Positions 1 to 6,061 of a stretch of DNA of 12,603 nt are shown here, one piece after another. The notes under the pieces were generated by a model, which saw only the letters and a list, made by a program, of their open reading frames with translations, did no database searches and was not told the DNA's origin. Made by a program: the position numbers and the translations under genes. Location of the stretch: assembly GCA_937952085.1 (NCBI GenBank), contig CALFYQ010000006.1, forward strand, positions 1 to 12,603, given 5' to 3'. This DNA is from an uncultured Paracoccaceae bacterium. GTDB taxonomy: Bacteria > Pseudomonadota > Alphaproteobacteria > Rhodobacterales > Rhodobacteraceae. The stretch's first letter is position 1; every line of letters begins with the position of its first letter.

Positions 1-1
1 G

Positions 2-412
2 TTCCACGTGATCTCGGTCCTCGCCTGGATGGCGGGGATGTTCTACCTGCCGCGGCTCTACGTCTATCACGCGGAGGCGGCCGAGGGGCGGCCTGAGCTC
101 GACGCCACCTTTCGGGTGATGGAGCGGCGGCTTCTCCGGGCGATCATGAACCCGGCGATGATATCCACCTGGGTGTTCGGGTTGATGCTGGTCTTCACGC
201 CCGGACTCGTTGACTGGAGCGCCGGGTGGGCGTGGGTGAAAGCGGCGGGCGTGGTCGGGATGACCTGGCTTCACCATCATCTGGCGCTCTGGCGCAAGGA
301 TTTCGAGGCGGGGAGGAACCGGCGCTCGGGCCGATTCTATCGGATCGCCAACGAGGTTCCGACGCTTCTCGTCATCGTCATAGTCGTCATGGTGATAGTG
401 CGGCCCTTCTGA
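2..412 (+). CDS. hemJ: Protoporphyrinogen IX oxidase HemJ (5'-truncated by window edge)
   Basis: The reading frame is open from the left edge and ends at a stop at 410-412, so the start codon lies outside the window; a GTG at 8-10 is an internal valine codon. The visible 136 residues match the HemJ (UPF0093) family, an integral inner-membrane protein that oxidises protoporphyrinogen IX to protoporphyrin IX in haem synthesis. Visible hallmarks are the opening FHVISVLAWMAG followed by YLPRLYVYH in the first membrane segment, a middle hydrophobic segment around MISTWVFGLMLVF, a third with WLHHHLALW, and RIANEVPT before a very hydrophobic C-terminal helix. HemJ proteins are about 140-150 residues, so only some 10 residues should be missing. 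No terminator is visible between it and rho. The family call is secure from motifs; enzyme activity is established for relatives, not shown here. Confidence 0.9.
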   Translation, partial: FHVISVLAWMAGMFYLPRLYVYHAEAAEGRPELDATFRVMERRLLRAIMNPAMISTWVFGLMLVFTPGLVDWSAGWAWVKAAGVVGMTWLHHHLALWRKDFEAGRNRRSGRFYRIANEVPTLLVIVIVVMVIVRPF

Positions 413-429
413 GCCGCCGCAATCGGTGA

Positions 430-458
430 TTGACAGCGCAGGGGCGCGGGAGGATAAG
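430..458 (+). promoter_or_regulatory. Predicted sigma-70-type promoter of rho
   Basis: A perfect -35 hexamer TTGACA (430-435) is followed by a 17-bp spacer and GATAAG (453-458), which matches the -10 consensus TATAAT at four of six positions. Transcription would start near 465, giving rho its own promoter just behind hemJ and a leader of about 100 nt before the ATG at 565. The promoter overlaps the TTG at 430 that would begin a longer rho reading frame, so it also argues for the shorter Rho. Inferred from motif and spacing only. Confidence 0.6.
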
Positions 459-564
459 CGCTTCGCGCATTCGCGCCTTTCCCACGCGGCCGCGGCCTTT
501 GGCGCGGCCTCTCCCCACGATCAGCGCCGCTCCCGCACAGCGCCTCCGCCGACGGACCCCGCTC
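459..564 (+). promoter_or_regulatory. C-rich rho leader with a GC hairpin
   Basis: This untranslated stretch is rich in C and carries a strong inverted repeat, GGCCGCG (488-494) and CGCGGCC (503-509), with two more C-G pairs possible inside the loop. No T-tract follows, so it is not a standard intrinsic terminator. Rho autoregulates by acting on its own leader in Escherichia coli. A C-rich stretch before rho is compatible with a rut-like loading region, but this is inference. I see no leader-peptide gene with a convincing start. Confidence 0.35.
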
Positions 565-1836
565 ATGGACATCACCCAGGTCAAGCTTTCCGATCTCAAG
601 TCGAAGAGCCCGACGGAGCTTCTCGTCTTCGCCGAGGAGCTCGAGGTCGAGGGCGCGAGCACCATGCGCAAGCAGGAGCTGATGTTCGCGATCCTGAAGG
701 AGCTCGCCGACCGTGAGGTCGAGATCATGGGCGAGGGCGTGCTGGAGGTTCTGCAGGACGGTTTCGGCTTCCTTCGGTCTCCGGATGCGAACTACCTGCC
801 GGGGCCGGACGACATCTATGTCTCGCCGAACCAGATCCGGCGTTTCGCGCTTCGCACCGGCGACACGGTGGAAGGGCTGATCCGTGAGCCGAAGGAGGGC
901 GAGCGCTATTTCGCCCTGACCAAGGTCGCCACGATCAACTTCGAGGATCCGGAGAAGACGCGCCACAAGGTCCATTTCGACAACCTGACGCCGCTCTATC
1001 CCGACGAGCGGCTGAAGATGGAGATCGACGATCCGACCATCAAGGACCGCTCCGCCCGGGTGATCGACCTCGTCGCGCCGATCGGAAAAGGCCAGCGCTG
1101 CCTCATCGTCGCGCCGCCGCGGACCGGCAAGACCGTGCTGCTGCAGAACATCGCCTATTCGATCGAGCGCAACCATCCGGAATGTTTCCTCATCGTGCTG
1201 CTGATAGACGAGCGGCCGGAAGAGGTTACGGACATGCAACGCTCGGTGAAAGGCGAGGTCGTCTCCTCGACCTTCGACGAACCGGCGACGCGGCATGTGG
1301 CGGTGGCCGAGATGGTGATCGAGAAGGCGAAGCGCCTCGTCGAGCACGGGCGGGACGTGGTGATCCTCCTCGATTCCATCACTCGGCTCGGGCGCGCCTT
1401 CAACACGGTGGTTCCGTCGTCCGGCAAGGTGCTGACCGGCGGCGTCGACGCCAATGCGCTGCAGCGGCCGAAGCGGTTCTTCGGCGCGGCGCGGAACATC
1501 GAGGAGGGGGGCTCCCTCACCATCATCTCGACGGCGCTGATCGACACCGGCAGCCGGATGGACGAGGTGATCTTCGAAGAGTTCAAGGGCACCGGCAACT
1601 CGGAAATCGTGCTCGACCGCAAGGTGGCGGACAAGCGCGTCTTCCCGGCGATGGACATCCTCAAGTCCGGCACCCGGAAGGAGGATCTCCTGGTCGAGAA
1701 GTCGGAACTCACGAAGATGTTCGTCCTGCGGCGGATCCTCAACCCGATGGGGACGACCGACGCCATCGAGTTCCTGCTCGGCAAGCTCAAGCAGACCAAG
1801 TCGAACAGCGAGTTCTTCGATTCGATGAACGCCTGA
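565..1836 (+). CDS. rho: Transcription termination factor Rho
   Basis: Hexameric RNA-dependent ATPase/helicase that binds C-rich nascent RNA and terminates transcription. The protein has 423 residues, normal for the family. In order: N-terminal helical domain with the conserved STMRKQELMFAIL (32-44), cold-shock-type RNA-binding fold with GFGFLR (66-71), Walker A APPRTGKT (183-190), LLIDERPEEVTDM (212-224), Walker B VVILLD (265-270) followed by SITRLGRAFN, then the Q- and R-loop part around GGVDANALQRPKRFFGAARN and a C-terminal DRKVADKRVFPAMDI block. The start at 565 begins MDITQVKLSDLKSKSP, which aligns with known Rho N-termini. An in-frame TTG at 430 would add 45 basic, low-complexity residues and overlaps the promoter, so I reject it. 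No strong Shine-Dalgarno is seen, only GACGGA about 8 nt upstream. The stop codon lies in the terminator stem. No key residue is missing. Confidence 0.98.
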   Translation: MDITQVKLSDLKSKSPTELLVFAEELEVEGASTMRKQELMFAILKELADREVEIMGEGVLEVLQDGFGFLRSPDANYLPGPDDIYVSPNQIRRFALRTGDTVEGLIREPKEGERYFALTKVATINFEDPEKTRHKVHFDNLTPLYPDERLKMEIDDPTIKDRSARVIDLVAPIGKGQRCLIVAPPRTGKTVLLQNIAYSIERNHPECFLIVLLIDERPEEVTDMQRSVKGEVVSSTFDEPATRHVAVAEMVIEKAKRLVEHGRDVVILLDSITRLGRAFNTVVPSSGKVLTGGVDANALQRPKRFFGAARNIEEGGSLTIISTALIDTGSRMDEVIFEEFKGTGNSEIVLDRKVADKRVFPAMDILKSGTRKEDLLVEKSELTKMFVLRRILNPMGTTDAIEFLLGKLKQTKSNSEFFDSMNA

Positions 1837-1865
1837 GCCTTTACGGGCTCAGGCGCTTTCGTTCG
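1831..1865. terminator. Intrinsic terminator between rho and qor, probably bidirectional
   Basis: A perfect 9-bp inverted repeat GCCTGAGCC (1831-1839) / GGCTCAGGC (1846-1854) has a 6-nt loop and is followed on the + strand by the T-containing tail GCTTTCGTTC. The rho stop codon TGA (1834-1836) sits in the left arm. The convergent qor stops at 1868, so the same hairpin lies just past its end on the - strand; the tail in that direction (GTTC) is weaker. The T-tract is short and interrupted, so the efficiency is uncertain. Confidence 0.7.
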
Positions 1866-1867
1866 GA

Positions 1868-2842
1868 TCAGGGCTCGAGAAGGAGCGAGCCGGTGGTCGC
1901 GCGGCCCTCAAGCGCGCGATGCGCCTCGGCGGCTTCGGCGAGCGGATAGCGCTTCGAGATCGAGACGTTCACCGCGCCGGCGGAAAGGACGGCGAAATAG
2001 TCGTCCGCCGCCTCGCGAAGCTCCGTCTGGCTCGCCGTGTAGTCGAAGAGCGTCGGGCGGGTCACGAAAAGCGACCCTTTCGAGGCCAGGATGCCGAGAT
2101 TGACGTCGGTGACCGGGCCCGAGGCGTTGCCGAAGCTCACCATCAGGCCGCGGCGCCGAAGGGAATCGAGCGAGGCGAGCCAGGTACTCTTGCCGACGCC
2201 GTCGAAGACGACGGGAACCATCGCGCCGCCGGTGATCTCTCGGACCCGTGCGGCAACGTCTTCGGAATCGTAGCGGATGACGTGGTCGCAGCCCGCTTCC
2301 TTGGCGAGCGCGGCCTTCGCCTCCGATCCGACGGTGCCGATCACGGTGGCGCCGAGATGCTTCAGCCACTGGCAGGCGATGAGGCCGACACCGCCGGCGG
2401 CGGCATGGAATAGCACGGTTTCGCGCGCGACGACCGGGTGGATTCGGCGGATCAGGTACTGGACCGTCAGACCCTTCAAGAGCGAGGCGGCGGCGGTTTC
2501 GTCGGAAATGCTGTCCGGCAGGCGCACCACCCGGTCGGCCTTCACGACATGGGCTTCGGAATAGGCGCCGATCGGGCCGGAGCAGTAGGCGACGCGGTCG
2601 CCGGCGGCGAGGTCGGTCACGCCAGCGCCGACCGCCTCGACGACGCCCGCCGCCTCGAGGCCGATGCCGGAGGGAAGCGTGATCGGGTAGAGGCCGCTCC
2701 GATGGTAGGTGTCGATGAAATTCACGCCGATCGCACGATGGCGGATGAGGATTTCGCCGGCCCCGGGTGAGGAGAGCGCGCGCTCGGCGAGCCTCATCTT
2801 CTCCGGGCCGCCGAATTCACGGATTTCGATCGCCTTGACCAT
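1868..2842 (-). CDS. qor: NADPH:quinone oxidoreductase, Qor type (zinc-free MDR family)
   Basis: A 324-residue medium-chain dehydrogenase/reductase that reduces quinones with NADPH in the cytoplasm. It follows Escherichia coli Qor along its whole length as I recall that sequence: GGPE (11-14), AIGVNFIDTYHRSGLYP (37-53), the Rossmann nucleotide-binding loop HAAAGGVGLIACQW (146-159), RRGLMVSFGNASGPV (230-244), KGSLFVTRPTL (255-265) and the C-terminal GRATTGSLLL. The structural zinc cysteine cluster of alcohol dehydrogenases is absent, as expected. The ATG at 2842 has a good Shine-Dalgarno AGGGAGG (complement of 2849-2855) six nucleotides upstream. The gene points opposite to its neighbours, converging on rho and diverging from mnmE, so it looks like a separate unit placed in an otherwise co-oriented series. 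The physiological substrate is not evident from context; a broader enoyl reductase activity is possible. Confidence 0.93.
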   Translation of the reverse strand: MVKAIEIREFGGPEKMRLAERALSSPGAGEILIRHRAIGVNFIDTYHRSGLYPITLPSGIGLEAAGVVEAVGAGVTDLAAGDRVAYCSGPIGAYSEAHVVKADRVVRLPDSISDETAAASLLKGLTVQYLIRRIHPVVARETVLFHAAAGGVGLIACQWLKHLGATVIGTVGSEAKAALAKEAGCDHVIRYDSEDVAARVREITGGAMVPVVFDGVGKSTWLASLDSLRRRGLMVSFGNASGPVTDVNLGILASKGSLFVTRPTLFDYTASQTELREAADDYFAVLSAGAVNVSISKRYPLAEAAEAHRALEGRATTGSLLLEP

Positions 2843-2860
2843 GACGCGCCTCCCTGCTTA

Positions 2861-2864
2861 GGAG
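2861..2864 (+). promoter_or_regulatory. Shine-Dalgarno of mnmE that fixes its start
   Basis: GGAG at 2861-2864 is five nucleotides before the ATG at 2870. There is no other ATG, GTG or TTG in frame before the conserved N-terminal block TVFALATAPGR. Together these place the mnmE start at 2870 although it adds about 15 residues to the usual N-terminus. Confidence 0.7.
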
Positions 2865-2869
2865 CGCGC

Positions 2870-2899
2870 ATGAGAGAAGCGAAGTTCGACCGAGGTCAA
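2870..2899 (-). promoter_or_regulatory. Candidate qor promoter inside the 5' end of mnmE
   Basis: On the - strand, TTGACC (complement of 2894-2899) is followed by an 18-bp gap and TCTCAT (complement of 2870-2875), which matches the -10 consensus at four of six positions. Transcription would begin near 2863, about 20 nt before the qor ATG and just before its Shine-Dalgarno. Because the two genes are so close, any qor promoter must overlap mnmE coding sequence. Motif evidence only. Confidence 0.35.
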
Positions 2900-4195
2900 G
2901 CGGGCGTCGGCGAGACGGTCTTCGCACTTGCGACCGCGCCGGGTCGGGCGGCGGTTGCGGTGATCCGCATCTCGGGGCCAGCGACGGATGAGGCGCTTCA
3001 AGCGATTTCGGGGGCGCTCCCGCCGCCGCGTCAGCTGATGTTGCGCGCGATTCGGGCTGCGAACGGAATGCTTATCGACCGCGGCATGGTCGTCCGGTTC
3101 CCCGAGGGGGCCAGCTATACTGGGGAGGCGATGGCCGAGCTGCACCTCCATGGCGGTCGCGCGACCGTCGCGCGGGCGCTTGCGGAGCTTGAGGCCACGC
3201 CGGGCCTGAGGCAGGCCGAACCTGGAGAGTTCACGAGGCGAGCAATGCGGAATGGTCGCATCGATCTTGCACGGGCGGAAGGTCTGGCGGAACTGATCGA
3301 CGCGGAGACGGAGATGCAGCGCCGTCAGGCGCTGGCCGCCCTTGACGGCGGCCTTGCGGGCCAGGCGCGGTTGTGGCGCGAAGGCGTGATTGATGCGCTC
3401 GGGTGGATCGAGGCGACCCTGGACTTTTCTGACGAGGCGGACTCGCCAGATGCGCTGCCAGAGGATTTGGGGCACGAGCTTCGGCGGCTCGCCTCGGAGA
3501 TCGCGGAGGCGGCGGCGCTGGCCCCGGGGCGCGAGCGGGTGCGCGAGGGTTTTCGCGTGGCCCTGGTGGGACCGCCGAATGCCGGGAAATCCACTCTGAT
3601 CAATGCGATAGCAGGCGAAGACGTAGCCATCTCATCGGCGACGCCCGGCACGACCCGCGATGTGATCCGGGTTTCGTGCGACCTTGATGGGCTGCCGGTC
3701 GTCTTTCTCGATATGGCGGGGTTGCGAGCGACCGCCGATGAAGTCGAGGCGCTTGGCGTGGAGCGGGGACGTCGGGCGGCGGCATCGGCCGATCTCCGCC
3801 TTTTCCTCGCGGCGCCGGATGCGCCAGACTTGGCTGAGGAAGGCCTGGAGCGGCCGGGAGACATCCGGGTCTGGACCAAGGCGGATCTCGGCGCGGGTCC
3901 CGGATGGCGGGAGATTTCCGTGATCCGCGGCCATGGCGTGAAGGCTTTGCTGGCCGACATTCGGACGGAGTTGGCGGCTCGTGCGCCGGCGTCGGCGGTG
4001 TCCGCCAACCGGAGGCAATCGGCATGCCTTCGCGACGCGGCGGCGGCGCTGATGGACGCGGCTTCGCCGGCCCCCGCGGAGATACGGGCGGAATGGCTCA
4101 GAAGGGCGGCCTTGTCGTTGGAGCTGATGATCGGCTCCGTAGCGCCGGACGATGTTCTGGACGGCGTGTTTCGACGCTTCTGCATCGGCAAATAG
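2870..4195 (+). CDS. mnmE: tRNA-modification GTPase MnmE (TrmE)
   Basis: With MnmG it forms the complex that adds the carboxymethylaminomethyl group to C5 of wobble uridine-34 in tRNAs reading split codon boxes. The protein has 441 residues. Visible parts are the N-terminal folate-binding domain (TVFALATAPGRAAVAVIRISG, 16-36), a helical domain, an inserted G domain with G1 GPPNAGKS (234-241), G2 TTRD (261-264), G3 DMAG (281-284) and G4 TKAD (336-339), and the terminal FCIGK (437-441) with the functional cysteine C438. The potassium-binding Asn of the P-loop (N237) and the catalytic Glu (E293, in DEVE) are present. Two small departures: G3 is DMAG rather than DTAG, and G4 is TKAD rather than NKxD; TKxD works in other GTPases such as EngB. 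The N-terminus has about 15 extra residues. It heads the operon, and mnmG follows nine nucleotides after the stop, in the same frame. Confidence 0.97.
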   Translation: MREAKFDRGQAGVGETVFALATAPGRAAVAVIRISGPATDEALQAISGALPPPRQLMLRAIRAANGMLIDRGMVVRFPEGASYTGEAMAELHLHGGRATVARALAELEATPGLRQAEPGEFTRRAMRNGRIDLARAEGLAELIDAETEMQRRQALAALDGGLAGQARLWREGVIDALGWIEATLDFSDEADSPDALPEDLGHELRRLASEIAEAAALAPGRERVREGFRVALVGPPNAGKSTLINAIAGEDVAISSATPGTTRDVIRVSCDLDGLPVVFLDMAGLRATADEVEALGVERGRRAAASADLRLFLAAPDAPDLAEEGLERPGDIRVWTKADLGAGPGWREISVIRGHGVKALLADIRTELAARAPASAVSANRRQSACLRDAAAALMDAASPAPAEIRAEWLRRAALSLELMIGSVAPDDVLDGVFRRFCIGK

Positions 4196-4196
4196 G

Positions 4197-4212
4197 CGTT
4201 TCACGTGAAACA
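4197..4212. promoter_or_regulatory. parS: parS site 1, overlapping the mnmG start codon
   Basis: The 14-bp palindrome GTTTCACGTGAAAC occupies 4198-4211, and the 16-mer CGTTTCACGTGAAACA matches the general bacterial parS consensus TGTTTCACGTGAAACA at 15 of 16 positions. It is the loading site for ParB, whose gene is about 3.3 kb downstream. The central CACGTG contains the GTG (4205-4207) that is the only available start codon of mnmG. The same palindrome recurs at 6097-6110. Confidence 0.93.
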
Positions 4213-6061
4213 GGTCGGGCACGGATATGAAGTTGCAGTTGTCGGAGGCGGACATGCCGGGGTGGAGGCGGCGCTCGCCGCTGACCGCATGGGCGCGCGG
4301 GTCGCGTTGGTCACCCAGCGCTTCGACACGATTGGCCAGATGTCCTGCAATCCCGCGATCGGCGGTATCGGAAAGGGCCATCTGGTCCGGGAGATCGATG
4401 CGCTGGACGGGTTGATGGGTCGCGCCGCGGACGCCGCGGCGATTCATCATCGACTGCTGAACGCGGGAAAGGGACCGGCGGTGCGCGGTCCGCGTGTTCA
4501 GTGCGATCGAGGGCTGTATCGTCGTTTTGTCCAGGCTACGCTACGCAAGTCCGGCGTGGACGTGATTGAGGCGGAAGTCGCTGGCCTGGAGATCGGCGTC
4601 GAGGGGGTTTCCGAGCTGATTCTCGGCGACGGTGCTCGACTGCCGGTTCGAACGGCTGTGCTCACGACGGGAACGTTTCTCGCCGGCCGAATCCACGTTG
4701 GCGCGGAGTCCCGGTCCGGCGGCCGAATGGGCGATCGCGCCGCTCATGCTCTGGCCGCGCGCCTCGCGGCCCTCGGACTTCCCATGGGGCGATTGAAGAC
4801 CGGAACGCCGCCGCGCCTGGACGGCGCCGGGATTGACTGGGCGAGGATTAGGGCGCAGCCGGGCGACGTATCGCCGACGCACATGTCGTTCCTGACCCGG
4901 GCGATTGCAAACCGACAGGTCCTCTGCGGAATTACCGGGACGACCGAACGGACTCATGAGATCGTGCGGGCAGGCTTGGGCGAATCCCCGGTCTACAGTG
5001 GAGCGATCGACGGCCGCGGACCCCGCTACTGCCCCTCGATCGAAGACAAGGTCGTTCGGTTCTCGGATCGATCTTCGCACCAGATTTTCCTTGAACCGGA
5101 AGGCCTTGACGACTCGACAATCTACCCGAACGGAGTTTCTACCGCGCTGCCGGCCGAAACTCAGGCGCAAATGATCCGGTCGATCCCCGGTCTCGAATGC
5201 GCCCGAATTCTCGCGCCAGGCTACGCAATCGAATATGACTACGTCGATCCGCGGGCACTTGATCATCGCCTTGCGCTGCGCGAGGCGCGCGGCCTGTTTC
5301 TCGCCGGGCAGATCAATGGAACGACCGGATACGAGGAGGCGGCGGCCCAGGGCCTCCTCGCCGGCCTCAATGCGGCTCTGGAGGCGAAGGGGCGGGACCC
5401 GTTCGTCGTGGATCGAAGCGACGCCTATCTCGGCGTGATGATCGACGATCTCGTCCGCGCCGGAGTCACAGAGCCCTACCGGATGTTCACGTCGAGGGCC
5501 GAGTTTCGTCTCACGCTTCGCGCCGACAACGCCGATGCGCGCCTGACCGAGCGCGGCGCGGCTCTCGGCTGCGTCAGCGACCAGCGGCGCGCCGTCTGGA
5601 CGGAAAAGGCGGGCCGCCTGGCTGCAACCCGCGCCGCTCTGGACGCGCGGTCTATGACTCCAACCGCGCTGGCTGCCGCTGGCGTTCCGGTGCGTCTCGA
5701 CGGCGCACGGCGCACGGCGTTCGATCTTCTGGCGCAAAAGGCGGTCGCGCCGGACGCGCTCGCGCGCCTGTGGCCGGATCTTTCGGGGCTGGATCCGGAG
5801 GCGCTCGAACAGGTCGCGATCGAGGCGCTCTATACGCCTTACCAGGCCGGCCTCGCCGAGCGCCTGGCGACGGTTCGCGCGGATCTTGGCGTCCGCATTC
5901 CGGCGGAGCTGGATGTCTCGGAGCTCGGCGGCATCTCCTTGGAGCTCAGGGAAAAACTGATGCGGTTCCGGCCGCGGACCTTGGCGGAGGCGGGCCGGAT
6001 CGAGGGCTTCACTCCGGCCGCGCTCGTCGTGCTCCATGCAGCTTCGGTGCGGGCCTCGTGA
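4205..6061 (+). CDS. mnmG: tRNA uridine-5-carboxymethylaminomethyl modification enzyme MnmG (GidA)
   Basis: FAD-dependent partner of MnmE in the wobble-uridine-34 modification. The 618 residues cover the usual family length. Seen: dinucleotide-binding GGGHAG (14-19), SCNPAIGGIGKGHLVREIDALDG (starting at 47, with the conserved C48), the GRLKTGTPPRLDG block (195-207), RYCPSIEDK (274-282) with the second conserved cysteine C276, HQIFLEPEG, YPNGVSTALPAETQ, AGQINGTTGYEEAAAQGL and the C-terminal MnmE-binding helical domain. GTG 4205 is the start because the in-frame TAG of mnmE is only three codons upstream and no other start lies before the FAD motif. There is no Shine-Dalgarno, which suggests re-initiation after mnmE. 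Codons ending in A or T (GGA, CGA, GTT) appear more often than in rho. The gene overlaps rsmG by four bases. Confidence 0.97.
   Translation: MKQVGHGYEVAVVGGGHAGVEAALAADRMGARVALVTQRFDTIGQMSCNPAIGGIGKGHLVREIDALDGLMGRAADAAAIHHRLLNAGKGPAVRGPRVQCDRGLYRRFVQATLRKSGVDVIEAEVAGLEIGVEGVSELILGDGARLPVRTAVLTTGTFLAGRIHVGAESRSGGRMGDRAAHALAARLAALGLPMGRLKTGTPPRLDGAGIDWARIRAQPGDVSPTHMSFLTRAIANRQVLCGITGTTERTHEIVRAGLGESPVYSGAIDGRGPRYCPSIEDKVVRFSDRSSHQIFLEPEGLDDSTIYPNGVSTALPAETQAQMIRSIPGLECARILAPGYAIEYDYVDPRALDHRLALREARGLFLAGQINGTTGYEEAAAQGLLAGLNAALEAKGRDPFVVDRSDAYLGVMIDDLVRAGVTEPYRMFTSRAEFRLTLRADNADARLTERGAALGCVSDQRRAVWTEKAGRLAATRAALDARSMTPTALAAAGVPVRLDGARRTAFDLLAQKAVAPDALARLWPDLSGLDPEALEQVAIEALYTPYQAGLAERLATVRADLGVRIPAELDVSELGGISLELREKLMRFRPRTLAEAGRIEGFTPAALVVLHAASVRAS

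Noticed and set aside
1..14. A third parS-like sequence, GTTCCACGTGA, at the left edge
   Set aside because: Only the left half and centre match; the right arm (TCTC) breaks the palindrome. The bases encode the conserved HemJ stretch FHVIS, so chance is the simpler explanation.
430..564. A 45-residue N-terminal extension of Rho from TTG 430
   Set aside because: The start overlaps the TTGACA promoter element, and the residues are basic and low-complexity, while ATG 565 gives the standard Rho N-terminus.
426..716. A 96-codon + strand frame from GTG 426 overlapping rho
   Set aside because: It is out of frame with a certain gene, shows no recognisable motif and begins inside the promoter.
2835..2864. 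A promoter for mnmE, TTGACC with 18-bp spacing to TAGGAG
   Set aside because: Not listed as a feature: the -10 matches only three of six positions and overlaps the Shine-Dalgarno. It is kept only as a possibility in the divergent-region finding.
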